Below are positions 1 through 12,347 of a DNA stretch of 28,047 bases, in pieces; position 1 is the stretch's first letter, and every line of letters starts with the position of its first letter. The notes under the pieces were generated by a model. The model saw nothing but the letters and a program-made list of their open reading frames with translations, ran no database searches and was not told the DNA's origin. The translations under genes and the position numbers were made by a program. The stretch spans positions 1-28,047 of the forward strand of contig NW_025062328.1 of assembly GCF_000002995.4 (NCBI RefSeq), written 5' to 3'. Source of the stretch: Brugia malayi (taxonomy: Eukaryota; Nematoda; Chromadorea; Rhabditida; Onchocercidae).

Positions 1-3000
1 TTGTTTAATTCTGTTTCAAATAAAATCTACGCTGTGCTGGAAAAATATATTTTATTCTAAAATAAACATTTATTGAACTTAATTGATTACTTTATTTGCA
101 TTAAACTTGATCTGTCTGACATTCATTTACTAATTTTTGACATTTATGCTAACTTTGGACTTTAAAAGTTAACTTAAAGCAAACTTTCATTGCAGAAATT
201 AATTAAATCTGCAATTATTAATTGATTTCAAATATTTTTATAAATATTAAAATTAATTTTAGTCAAAAATCCAGATTGGTTACTACAGAAATTACGACAG
301 ATTTTAAAAAGTTTTAATGAAGTAAATACTAAAAATGTTTTAATTTTTAATAATTCTGTTTCAAATAAAATCTTCCAATGCCGGGAAAATATATTTTTCT
401 AAAAAAAACATTTATTGAAACTTAATTGATTACTTTTATTTGCATTAAAGCTGATCTGCTGACATTCAATTACTATTTGACATTTTATGCTAACTATTGG
501 AACTTTAAAAGTTAACTTTAAAGCAAACTTTCATTGGCAGAAATTAATTAAATCTGCAATTATAAATATTAAAATTAATTTTAGTCACAAATCCAGATTG
601 GGTTACTACAGAAATTTCGACAGATTTAAAATTTTAATAAAATAAATACTAAAAAAATGTTTTATTTTTAATAATTCTGTTTCAAAATAAAATCTTCCAA
701 TGCCGGGAAAATATATTTTATCTAAAAATAAACATTTATTGAACTTAATTGATTACTTTTATTTGCATTAAACTTGATCTGCTGACATTCTATTTACTAT
801 TTTTGACATTTTAATGCTAACTTTGGGACTTTAAAAGTTAACTTAAAGCAAACTTTCATTGCAGAAATTAATGAAATCTGCAATTATAGTTGATTTCAAA
901 TGTTTTTTAAATATTAAAATTAATTTCAGTCACAAATCCAGATTGGGTTACCACAGAATTTTCGACAGATTTTAAAAAGTTTTAATAAAATAAATACAAA
1001 AACGTTTTAATTTTGTTTAATTCTGTTTCAAAATAAAATCTACCTGTGCTGGAAAAATATATTTTATCTAAAAATAAACATTTATTGAACTTAATTGATT
1101 ACTTTTATTTGCATTAAACTTGATCTGCTGACATTCTAATTTACTATTTTTTGACATTTTAATGCTAAATTTGACTTTAAAAGTTAACTTTAAAGCAAAC
1201 TTTCATTGCAGAAATTAATTAAATCTGCAATTATAATTGATTTCAAATATTTTATAAATATTAAAATTAATTTTAGTCACAAATCCAGATTGGGTTACTA
1301 CAGAAATTTCGAACAGATTTAAAAAATATTAATAAAATAAATACTAAAAATGTTTTAATTTTTAATAATTCTGTTTCAAATAAAATCTTCCAATGCCGGA
1401 AAAATATATTTTATCTAAAAATAAACATTATTGAACTTAATTGATTACTTTTATTTGCATTAAACTTGATCTGCTGAATTCTATTTACTATTTTGACATT
1501 TTATGCTAACTTTGGACTTTAAAAGTTAACCTTAAAGCAAACTTCATTGCAGAAATTAATTAAATTCTGCAATTATAAATATTTAAAATTAATTTTAGTC
1601 ACAAATCCAGATTGGGTTACTACAGAAATTTCGACAGATTTTAAAAATTTTAATAAAATAATAAAAATGTTTTAATTTTAATAATTCTGTTTCAAATAAA
1701 ATCTTCCAATGCCGGGAAAATATATTTTATCTAAAAATAAACATTTATTGAACTTAATTGATTACTTTATTTGCATTAAACTTTATCTGCTGACATTCTA
1801 TTTACTATTTTTGACATTTTATGCTAACTTTGGACTTTAAAAGTTAACTTTAAAGCAAACTTTCATTGCAGAAATTAATGAAATCTGCAAATTATAATTG
1901 ATGTCAAATATTTTTTAAACATTAAAATAAATTTTAGTCACAATTCTAGATAGGGTTACTTAAGAAATTTCGACAGATTTTAAAAGTTTTAATGAAGTAA
2001 ATACTAAAAATGTTTTAATTTTTAATAATTCTGTTTCAAATAAAATCTTCCAATCCTGGAAAATATATTTTTTCTAAATAAACATTTGTTAAACTTAATT
2101 GATTACTTTTATTTGCATTAAAGTTGATCTGCTGACATTCAATTTACTATTTTGACATTTTATGCTAACTTTGGACTTTAAAAGTTAACTTTAAAGCAAA
2201 CTTTCATTGCAGAAATTAATTAAAATCTGCAATTATAATTGATTTCAAATATTTTTAAATATTAAAATTAATTTTAGTCACAAATCCAGATTGGTTACTT
2301 CAGAAATTTCGACAGATTTTAAAAGTTTAATAAAATAAATACTAAAAATGTTTTAATTTTAATAATTCTGTTTCAAATAAAATCTTCCAATGCCGGAAAA
2401 ATATATTTTATCAAAAATAAACATTTATTGAACTTAATTGATTACTTTTATTTGCATTAAACTTGATCTGCTGACATTCTATTTACTATTTTGACATTTT
2501 ATGCTAACTTCTGACTTTAAAAGTTAACTTTAAAGCAAACTTTCATTGCAGAAATTTTTAAAATCTGCAATTATAATTGATTTCAAATATTTTTTAAATA
2601 TTAAAATTAATTTTAGTCACAAATCCAGATGGGTTACTGCAGAAATTTCGACAGATTTTAAAAGTTTTAATAAAATAAATACTAAAAATGTTTAATTTTT
2701 ATAATTCTGTTTCAAATAAAATCTTCCAATGCCGGAAAAATATATTTTATCTTAAAAATAAACATTTATTGAACTTAATTGATTACTTTTATTTGCATTA
2801 AACTTGATCTGCTGACATTCAATTTACTATTTTTGACATTTTATGCTAACTTTGGACTTTAAAAGTTAACTTTAAAGCAAACTTTCATTGCAGAAATTAA
2901 TTAAATCTGCAATTATAATTGATTTCAAATATTTTTTAAATATTAAAATTAATTTTAGTCACAAATCCAGATTGGGTTACTACAGAAATTTCGACAGATT

Positions 3001-5451
3001 TAAAATTTTAATAAAATAAATACTAAAAATGTTTTAATTTTTAATAATTCTGTTTCAAATAAAATCTACCTATGCTGGAAAAATATATTTATCTAAAAAT
3101 AAACATTTATTGAACTTAATTGATTACTTTTATTTGCATTAAACTTGATCTGCTGACATTCTATTACTATTTTTGACATTTTATGCTAACTTTGGACTTT
3201 AAAAGTTAACTTTAAAGCAAACTTTCATTGCAGAAATTAATTAAATCTGCAATTATAATTGATTTCAAATATTTTTTAAACATTAAAATTATTTTTAGTC
3301 ACAAATCCAGATTGGGTTACTACAGAAATTTCGACAGATTTTAAAAATTTTAATAAAATAAATACTAAAATGTTTTAATTTTTAATAATTCTGTTTCAAA
3401 TAAAATCTTCCAATGCCGGGAAAATATATTTTTCTAAAAAAACATTTATTGAACTTAATTGATTACTTTTATTTGCATTAAAGTTGATCTGCTGACATTC
3501 AATTTACTATTTTTGACATTTTATGCTAACTTTGGACTTTAAAAGTTAACTTTAAAGCAAACTTTCATTGCAGAAATTAATTAAATCTGCAATTATAATT
3601 GATTCAAATATTTTAAAATTAAATTTTAGTCACAAATCCAGATTGGGTTACTACAGAAATTTCGACAGATTTTAAAAATTTTAATAAAATAAATACTAAA
3701 AATGTTTTAATTTTTAATAATTCTGTTTCAAATAAAATCTTCCAATGCCGGGAAAATATATTTTATCTAAAAATAAACATTTATTGAACTTAATTGATTA
3801 CTTTTATTTGCATTAAACTTGATCTGCTGACATTCTATTTACTATTTTTGACATTTTATGCTAACTTTGGACTTTAAAAGTTAACTTTAAAGCAAACTTT
3901 CATTGCAGAAATTAATTAAATCTGCAATTATAATTGATTTCAAATATTTTTTAAATATTAAAATTAATTTTAGTCACAAATCCAGATTGGGTTACTGCAG
4001 AAATTTCGACAGATTTTAAAAATATTAATAAAATAAATACTAAAAACGTTTTAATTTTGTTTAATTCTGTTTCAAATAAAATCTACCTGTGCTGGAAAAA
4101 TATATTTCATCTAAAAATAAACATTTATTGAACTTAATTGATTACTTTTATTTGCATTAAACTTGATCTGCTGACATTCTATTTACTATTTTTGACATTT
4201 TATGCTAACTTTGGACTTTAAAAGTTAACTTTAAAGCAAACTTTCATTGCAGAAATTAATTAAAACTGCAATTATAATTGATTTCAAATATTTTTTAAAT
4301 ATTAAAATTAATTTTAGTCACAAATCCAGATTGGGTTACTGCAGAAATTTCGACAGATTTTAAAAGTTTTAATAAAATAAATACTAAAAACGTTTTAATT
4401 TTGTTTAATTCTGTTTCAAATAAAATCTACCTGTGCTGGAAAAAATGTAATTAATTTAAAAATAAACATTTATTGAACCTAATTGATTACTTTTATTTGC
4501 ATTAAACTTGATCTGCTGACATTCTATTTACTATTTTTGACATTTTATGCTAACTTTGGACTTTAAAAGTTAACTTTAAAGCAAACTTTCATTGCAAATT
4601 ATTTTTTAATTAATTTCTTTCGGTAAATGTTTATTTTTTCTAAAAATAAACATTTATTGAACTTAATTGATTCTTTTATTTGCATTAAACTTGATCTGCT
4701 TGCATTCTATTTACTATTTTTGACATTTTATGCTAACTTTGGACTTTAAAAGTTAACTTTAAAGCAAACTTTCATTGCAAATTATTTTTTAATTAATTTC
4801 TTTCAGTAAATGTTTATTTTTTCTAAAATAAACATTTATTGAACTTAATTGATTCTTTTATTTGCATTAAACCTGATCTGCTTACATTCTATTTACTATT
4901 TTTGACATTTTTTGCTAACTTCTGACTTTAAAAGTTAACTTTAAAGCAAACTTTCATTGCAGGAATTTTTTAAATGCAATTATAATTGATTTCAAATATT
5001 TTTAAAATATTAAAATTAATTTTAGTCCAAATCCAGATTGGGTTACTACAGAAATTTCGACAGATTTTAAAAGTTTTAATAAAATAAATACTAAAAATGT
5101 TTTAATTTTACTTAATTCTGTTTCAAATAAAATCTACCTGTGCTGGAAAAATGTAATTCATTTAAAAATAAACATTTACTGAACTTAATTGATTCTTTGC
5201 ATTAAACTTGATCTGCAGACATTTTAATTACTATTTTTGACATTCTATGCTAACTTTGGACTTTAAAAGTTAACTTTAAAGCAAACTTTCATTGCAGAAA
5301 TTAATTAAATCTGCAATTATAATTGATTTCAAATGTTTTTTAAATATTAAAATTATTTTTAGTCACAAATCCAGACAGGGTTACCTAAGAAATTTCGACA
5401 GATATTAAATGTTATAATAAATTAAATGTTAAAAACATTTTAATTCTTTCT
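1..5451. repeat. Left satellite array, ~340-bp monomers
   Basis: This is a head-to-tail array. The landmark CTTTCATTGCAG recurs near 186, 527, 853, 1200, 1543, 1860, 2202, 2541, 2880, 3221, 3561, 3897 and 4241, giving a period of about 340 bp. Two ~185-bp short monomers follow at about 4590-4960. Each full monomer holds the 12-bp palindrome AAAGTTAACTTT and an inverted repeat ATTGCAGA...TCTGCAAT with an 11-nt spacer. Two sequence types alternate at one diagnostic site, CTTCCAATGCCGG and CTACCTGTGCTGG; the second type dominates from about 4000 onward. Many single-base length differences occur, mostly in A and T runs and mostly in the first 2.5 kb. No gene is supported here. I do not recognise the family; it does not look like the Brugia HhaI repeat as I remember it. 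Confidence 0.97.
4590..4960. repeat. Pair of ~185-bp short satellite monomers with a stem-loop
   Basis: Two short monomers lack the half of the standard unit between TTTCATTGCA and AAATAAACATTT. A segment TTATTTTTTAATTAATTTC leads into AAATGTTTATTTTT, which is the reverse complement of the following AAAAATAAACATTT. This creates a 14-bp stem with a loop of about 3 nt at 4625-4655. The second copy, at 4808-4837, has a slightly shorter stem. The same short monomers recur at about 8545-8915 (stem-loops 8578-8608 and 8761-8791) and as a single copy at about 11470-11660 (stem-loop 11499-11529). Confidence 0.9.
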
Positions 5452-5688
5452 AATTTTATTTTTACTAAAAAGGGTGAAAAGTTATATCCTGTTTAGCTAG
5501 TAAATCAAAAAGTCTTTTTGTAAACAGCTCCTATAACTGCACTGTTTTTGGTCAATACAGTACCTGGTGGATGCCATAATGATAAAAAAAATTTTGACGA
5601 CGATGAGAAATACAAGGAATAGAACATGAATGAATTGCTAAAAAAATCTTATTAATAGTATGTTGTTACAGAAGTGAATAATGTTGGG

Positions 5689-5760
5689 GTGGGCGTAGCC
5701 AAGTGATAAGGCAGCGGTCTTCGGTGTCGCTGTGCTAGGGTTCGAATCCTTCTATCCAAT
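5689..5760 (+). tRNA. tRNA-Arg(TCG)-like sequence, probably a tRNA pseudogene
   Basis: From TA at 5696-5697 the order is a GCC/GGC D-stem, then a GCGGT/GTCGC anticodon stem closing the 7-nt loop CTTCGGT (anticodon TCG at 5721-5723), then a TTCGAAT T-loop at 5741-5747 within an intact B-box GGTTCGAATCC. The core strongly resembles eukaryotic tRNA-Arg(UCG). The acceptor stem does not pair: GTGGGCG faces TATCCAA. The D-loop is one base short and the T-stem has a mismatch at its base. It is therefore likely non-functional as a tRNA, although the pol III internal promoter boxes look usable. Confidence 0.6.
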
Positions 5761-5958
5761 CCGTATATTAACGGTGGTGGCGTAAAGTGATTCTCTAATG
5801 TTAACGTTATTTAATAATACATATATAAAATATATTAACATTTATAAGTAGAATGGAAAAGTTTGTATGGAAAGTAGTAAATTAATAACGCTGGTGCAAT
5901 AAAAATCTTAAGAGGTCATGGTATTGTAAGGAAGCGTCCATCCAGGTGTGTACGTTGA

Positions 5959-5993
5959 GGGGGAGGGGGCGGGGGGAGAGAGAGGGGTTAGGG
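5959..5993 (+). other. G-quadruplex-forming tract
   Basis: Runs of 5, 5, 6, 4 and 3 G are separated by A, C, AGAGAGA and TTA. This far exceeds the usual G3+N1-7 rule for a four-tract quadruplex. It lies about 200 bp after the tRNA-like sequence. In very AT-rich DNA it is conspicuous, and it is retained in the second copy of the block. Confidence 0.8.
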
Positions 5994-6590
5994 ATACCTG
6001 GTGATGGGTCTGGCTTGCATATATGAGGTTGTTGATAATATAAGGTGTAGGTGAGTCTTTAGTGCTCGGGTATTATGGCAAAATTGAGGTTAGCATAGGT
6101 GAGTATCTGTGAGTGATAATGGTTGTAGCATTTGAGCTGATATTGTCATGAAGAAGGAATATCAGCAACATAGATAATAATAATGACCCTAGTGTACGAA
6201 TCTGGTAGCAATATACCTATAAGGTTTCTGACGGATTTACGTGGTACATGGTGTTGGTATCTCCGTTGTAAATGCATTGTCAAGCTGGCTGGAATTAACT
6301 ATTTGGCGCAATAAGAAAGAACGCTTTATGTGCTTTGAAGATGGTGAATAAATAAGAAGACAAACAAATGAGGGAATAGAGTAACATTTATACCGTCAAC
6401 GGAGATTTTTATTAGCATTGATTTTCTCCACTCTTGATAATCGTATCAGAGAATTAGCTTTTTTAAATGCAAATAAACGATAGTAAACAATCTAAAGATA
6501 ATTTTGGCACAACAAATTTCATGCGGTACCTAGACAAGAATAAAACATTTTAAAAGTTCTAATAAAAAAAGTATGTTATCAAACTTACCA

Positions 6591-9404
6591 GCATTTAAAA
6601 GTTCTAATAAATTAAATATTAAAAACGTTTTAATTTTTATTAACTCTGTTTCAAATAAAATCTGCCAGTGCTGGAAAAATGTATTTCATTTAAAAATAAA
6701 CATTTATTGAACTTAATTGATTACTTTTATTTGCATTAAACTGATCTGCTGACATTCAATTTACTATTTTTGACATTTTATGCTATCTTTGGACTTTAAA
6801 AGTTAACTTTAAAGCAAACTTTCATTGCAGAAATTAATTAAAACTGCAATTATAATTGATTTTAAATATTTTTTAAATATTAAAATTAATTTTAGTCACA
6901 AATCCAGATTGGATTACTGCAGAAATTTCGACAGGTATTAAAATATTTTAGTAAAATAAATACTAAAAATGTTTTAATTTTGTTTTATTCTGTTTCAAAT
7001 AAAATCTACCTGTGCTGGAAAAATGTAATTCATTTAAAAATAAACATTTACTGAACTTAATTGATTACTTTTATTTGCATTAAACTTTATCTGCTGACAT
7101 TCTATTTACTATTTTTGACATTTTATGCTAACTTTGGACTTTAAAAGTTAACTTTAAAGCAAACTTTCATTGCAGAAATTAATTAAAACTACAATTATAA
7201 TTGATTTTAAATATTTTTTAAATATTAAAATTAATTTTAGTCACAAATCCAGATTGGATTACTGCAGAAATTTCGACAGATTTTAAAAGTTTTAATAAAA
7301 TAAATACTAAAAATGTTTTAATTTTACTTAATTCTGTTTCAAATAAAATCTACCTGTGCTGGAAAAAATGTAATTAATTTAAAAATAAACATTTATTGAA
7401 CCTAATTGATTACTTTTATTTGCATTAAACTTGATCTGCTGACATTCCATTTACTATTTTTGACATTTTTTGCTAACTTCTGACTTTAAAAGTTAACTTT
7501 AAAGCAAGCTTTCATTGCAGAAATTTTTTAAAATGCAATTACAATTGATTTCAAATATTTTTTAAACATTAAAATTAATTTCAGTCACAAATCCCGATTG
7601 GGTTACTGCAGAAATTTCAACAGATTTTAAAAGTTTTAATAAAATAAATACTAAAAACGTTTTAATTTTGTTTAATTCTGTTTCAAATAAAATCTACCTG
7701 TGCTGGAAAAAATGTAATTAATTTAAAAATAAACATTTATTGAACCTAATTGATTACTTTTATTTGCATTAAACTTGATCTGCTGACATTCTATTTACTA
7801 TTTTTGACATTTTATGCTAACTTCTGACTTTAAAAGTTAACTTTAAAGCAAACTTTCATTGCAGAAATTAATTAAAACTGCAATTATAATTGATTTCAAA
7901 TATTTTTAAAATATTAAAATTAATTTTAGTCCAAATCCAGATTGGGTTACTACAGAAATTTCGACAGATTTTAAAAGTTTTAATAAAATAAATACTAAAA
8001 ATGTTTTAATTTTACTTAATTCTGTTTCAAATAAAATCTACCTGTGCTGGAAAAATATATTTTATCTTAAAATAAACATTTATTGAACTTAATTGATTAC
8101 TTTTATTTGCATTAAACTGATCTGCTGACATTCTATTTACTATTTTTGACATTTTTTGCTAACTTCTGACTTTAAAAGTTAACTTTAAAGCAAGCTTTCA
8201 TTGCAGAAATTTTTTAAAATGCAATTATAATTGATTTCAAATATTTTTTAAATATTAAAATTAATTTTAGTCACAAATCCAGATTGGGTTACTGCAGAAA
8301 TTTCGACAGATTTTAAAAGTTTTAATAAAATAAATACTAAAAACGTTTTAATTTTGTTTAATTCTGTTTCAAATAAAATCTACCTGTGCTGGAAAAAATG
8401 TAATTAATTTAAAAATAAACATTTATTGAACCTAATTGATTACTTTTATTTGCATTAAACTTGATCTGCTGACATTCTATTTACTATTTTTGACATTTTA
8501 TGCTAACTTTGGACTTTAAAAGTTAACTTTAAAGCAAACTTTCACTGCAAATTATTTTTTAATTAATTTCTTTCGGTAAATGTTTATTTTTTCTAAAAAT
8601 AAACTTTTATTGAACTTAATTGATTCTTTTATTTGCATTAAACTTGATCTGCTTACATTCTATTTACTATTTTTGACATTTTATGCTAACTTTGGACTTT
8701 AAAAGTTAACTTTAAAGCAAACTTTCATTGCAAATTATTTTTTAATTAATTTCTTTCAGTAAATGTTTATTTTTTCTAAAAATAAACATTTATTGAACTT
8801 AATTGATTCTTTTATTTGCATTAAACCTGATCTGCTTACATTCTATTTACTATTTTTGACATTTTTTGCTAACTTCTGACTTTAAAAGTTAACTTTAAAG
8901 CAAACTTTCATTGCAGGAATTTTTTAAATGCAATTATAATTGATTTCAAATATTTTTAAAATATTAAAATTAATTTTAGTCCAAATCCAGATTGGGTTAT
9001 ACAGAAATTACGACAGATTTTAAAAGTTTCAATAAAATAAATACTAAAAATGTTTTAATTTTACTTAATTCTGTTTCAAATAAAATCTACCTGTGCTGGA
9101 AAAATATATTTTATCTAAAAATAAACATTTACTGAACTTAATTGATTCTTTGCATTAAACTTGATCTGCAGACATTTTAATTACTATTTTTGACATTCTA
9201 TGCTAACTTTGGACTTTAAAAGTTAACTTTAAAGCAAACTTTCATTGCAGAAATTAATTAAATCTGCAATTATAATTGATTTCAAATGTTTTTTAAATAT
9301 TAAAATTATTTTTAGTCACAAATCCAGACAGGGTTACCTAAGAAATTTCGACAGATATTAAATGTTATAATAAATTAAATGTTAAAAACATTTTAATTCT
9401 TTCT
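6591..9404. repeat. Middle satellite array between the two blocks
   Basis: About seven full ~342-bp monomers plus two ~185-bp short monomers, nearly all of the CTACCTGTGCTGG type. The last kilobase (about 8390-9404) matches 4437-5451 almost exactly, so the duplicated unit of 3953 bp includes satellite on both sides of the block. Copies here carry far fewer one-base indels than those at the window ends. No gene is seen. Confidence 0.95.
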
Positions 9405-9641
9405 AATTTTATTTTTACTAAAAAGGGTGAAAAGTTATATCCTGTTTAGCTAGTAAATCAAAAAGTCTTTTTGTAAACAGCTCCTATAACTGCACTGTTT
9501 TTGGTCAATACAGTACCTGGTGGATGCCATAATGATAAAAAAAATTTTGACGACGATGAGAAATACAAGGAATAGAACATGAATGAATTGCTAAAAAAAT
9601 CTTATTAATAGTATGTTGTTACAGAAGTGAATAATGTTGGG

Positions 9642-9713
9642 GTGGGCGTAGCCAAGTGATAAGGCAGCGGTCTTCGGTGTCGCTGTGCTAGGGTTCGAAT
9701 CCTTCTATCCAAT
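9642..9713 (+). tRNA. tRNA-Arg(TCG)-like sequence, second copy, probably a pseudogene
   Basis: Identical to the copy 3953 bp upstream over the tRNA-like portion, with anticodon position TCG at 9674-9676. The broken acceptor stem is shared, so the damage predates the duplication. Confidence 0.6.
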
Positions 9714-9911
9714 CCGTATATTAACGGTGGTGGCGTAAAGTGATTCTCTAATGTCAACGTTATTTAATAATACATATATAAAATTTATTAACATTTATAA
9801 GTAGAATGGAAAAGTTTGTATGGAAAGTAGTAAATTAATAACGCTGGTGCAATAAAAATCTTAAGAGGTCATGGTATTGTAAGGAAGCGTCCATCCAGGT
9901 GTGTACGTTGA

Positions 9912-9946
9912 GGGGGAGGGGGCGGGGGGAGAGAGAGGGGTTAGGG
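9912..9946 (+). other. G-quadruplex-forming tract, second copy
   Basis: Same tract of five G runs (5, 5, 6, 4 and 3) as in the first block, unchanged. It ends in GGGGTTAGGG, which is telomere-like only in its last few bases. Confidence 0.8.
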
Positions 9947-10543
9947 ATACCTGGTGATGGGTCTGGCTTGCATATATGAGGTTGTTGATAATATAAGGTG
10001 TAGGTGAGTCTTTAGTGCTCGGGTATTATGGCAAAATTGAGGTTAGCATAGGTGAGTATCTGTGAGTGATAATGGTTGTAGCATTTGAGCTGATATTGTC
10101 ATGAAGAAGGAATATCAGCAACATAGATAATAATAATGACCCTAGTGTACGAATCTGGTAGCAATATACCTATAAGGTTTCTGACGGATTTACGTGGTAC
10201 ATGGTGTTGGTATCTCCGTTGTAAATGCATTGTCAAGCTGGCTGGAATTAACTATTTGGCGCAATAAGAAAGAACGCTTTATGTGCTTTGAAGATGGTGA
10301 ATAAATAAGAAGACAAACAAATGAGGGAATAGAGTAACATTTATACCGTCAACGGAGATTTTTATTAGCATTGATTTTCTCCACTCTTGATAATCGTATC
10401 AGAGAATTAGCTTTTTTAAATGCAAATAAACGATAGTAAACAATCTAAAGATAATTTTGGCACAACAAATTTCATGCGGTACCTAGACAAGAATAAAACA
10501 TTTTAAAAGTTCTAATAAAAAAAGTATGTTATCAAACTTACCA

Positions 10544-12147
10544 GCATTTAAAAGTTCTAATAAATTAAATATTAAAAACGTTTTAATTTTTATTAACTCT
10601 GTTTCAAATAAAATCTGCCAGTGCTGGAAAAATGTATTTCATTTAAAAATAAACATTTATTGAACTTAATTGATTACATTTATATGCATTAAACTTGATC
10701 TGCTGACATTCTATTTACTATTTTTGACATTTTATGCTAACTTCTGACTTTAAAAGTTAACTTTAAAGCAAACTTTCATTGCAGAAATTAATTAAAACTG
10801 CAATTATAATTGATTTCAAATATTTTTAAAATATTAAAATTAATTTTAGTCCAAATCCAGATTGGGTTACTACAGAAATTTCGACAGATTTTAAAAGTTT
10901 TAATAAAATAAATACTAAAAATGTTTTAATTTTACTTAATTCTGTTTCAAATAAAATCTACCTGTGCTGGAAAAATATATATTTATCTTAAAATAAACAT
11001 TTTTTGAACTTAATTGATTACTTTTATTTGCATTAAACTGATCTGCTGACATTCTATTTACTATTTTTGACATTTTTTGCTAACTTCTGACTTTAAAAGT
11101 TAACTTTAAAGCAAGCTTTCATTGCAGAAATTTTTTAAAATGCAATTATAATTGATTTCAAATATTTTTTAAATATTAAAATTAATTTTAGTCACAAATC
11201 CAGATTGGGTTACTGCAGAAATTTCGACAGATTTTAAAAGTTTTAATAAAATAAATACTAAAAACGTTTTAATTTTGTTTAATTCTGTTTCAAATAAAAT
11301 CTACCTGTGCTGGAAAAAATGTAATTAATTTAAAAATAAACATTTATTGAACCTAATTGATTACTTTTATTTGCATTAAACTTGATCTGCTGACATTCTA
11401 TTTACTATTTTTGACATTTTATGCTAACTTTGGACTTTAAAAGTTAACTTTAAAGCAAACTTTCATTGCAAATTATTTTTTAATTAATTTCTTTCAGTAA
11501 ATGTTTATTTTTTCTAAAAATAAACATTTACTGAACTTAATTGATTCTTTTATTTGCATTAAACTTGATCTGCTTACATTCTATTTACTATTTTTGACAT
11601 TTTTTGCTAACTTCTGACTTTAAAAGTTAACTTTAAAGCAAACTTTCATTGCAGGAATTTTTTAAATGCAATTATAATTGATTTCAAATATTTTTAAAAG
11701 ATTAAAATTAATTTTAGTCACAAATCCAGATTGGGTTGCTACAGAAATTTCGACAGATTTTAAAAGTTTTAATAAAATAAATACTAAAAATGTTTTAATT
11801 TTGTTTAATTCTGTTTCAAATAAAATTTACCTGTGCTGGAAAAATGCAATTCATTTAAAAATAAACATTTACTGAACTTAATTGATTCTTTTATTTGCAT
11901 TAAACTTGATCTGCTGACATTTTAATTACTATTTTTGACATTTTATGCTAAATTTTAAAAGTTAACTTTAAAGCAAACTTTCATTGCAGAAATTTATTAA
12001 ATCTGCAATTATAATTGATTTCAAATGTTTTTTAAATATTAAAATTATTTTTAGTCACAAATCCAGACAGGGTTACCTAAGAAATTTCGACAGATATTAA
12101 AAGTTATAATAAATTAAATGTTAAAAACATTTTAATTCTTACTAATT
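10544..12147. repeat. Third satellite segment, contracted
   Basis: About four full monomers and one ~185-bp short monomer. The spacing from block 2 to block 3 is about 2740 bp against 3953 bp between blocks 1 and 2. The ~1.21-kb difference fits the loss of three full monomers and one short monomer, as expected from unequal exchange within the array. Confidence 0.93.
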
Positions 12148-12347
12148 TTATTTTTACTAAAAAGGGTGAAAAGTTATATCCTGTTTAGCTAGTAAATCAA
12201 AAAGTCTTTTTGTAAACAGCTCCTATAACTGCACTGTTTTTGGTCAATACAGTACCTGGTGGATGCCATAATGATAAAAAAAATTTTGACGACGATGAGA
12301 AATACAAGGAATAGAACATGAATGAATTGCTAAAAAAATCTTATTAA
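12148..12347. repeat. Truncated third copy of the non-satellite block
   Basis: The first ~200 bp of the block is present. Identity to the other two copies ends after CTTATTAA at 12347, before the tRNA-like sequence and G tract. This breakpoint is the left edge of the unique island. Confidence 0.9.

Larger units (their letters stand above)
5452..6590. repeat. Non-satellite block, copy 1, of the higher-order repeat
   Basis: This ~1.14-kb stretch is unrelated to the satellite and more mixed in composition. It recurs almost base for base at 9405-10543, an offset of 3953. Only a few substitutions were seen, for example two near 5813 and 5831. It contains a tRNA-like sequence and a long G tract but no credible open reading frame. 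It is bordered on both sides by satellite sequence resembling TAATAAATTAAAT followed by TTAAAAAC, so it interrupts the array at a homologous point. No terminal inverted repeats, transposase or reverse transcriptase sequence is visible, so its origin is unknown. Confidence 0.93.
9405..10543. repeat. Non-satellite block, copy 2, of the higher-order repeat
   Basis: Near-identical to 5452-6590 with the same internal order: a stretch beginning AGGGTGAAAAGTTATATCC, the tRNA-like sequence, the G tract, and an exit into satellite through TAATAAATTAAAT. The very low divergence suggests recent duplication or ongoing homogenisation. No open reading frame of note is present. Confidence 0.93.

Noticed and set aside
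5985..5993. GGGGTTAGGG as interstitial telomere repeat
   Set aside because: Only one partial unit; nematode telomeres are TTAGGC repeats and none is present.
11678..11875. 65-codon frame in the satellite, repeated at 26257-26511 and 27582-27818 with the shared peptide core NPDWV(A/T)TEISTDF
   Set aside because: It is the satellite monomer read in one frame. Most other monomers break it with indels, no start or splice context is shared, and it has no known domain.
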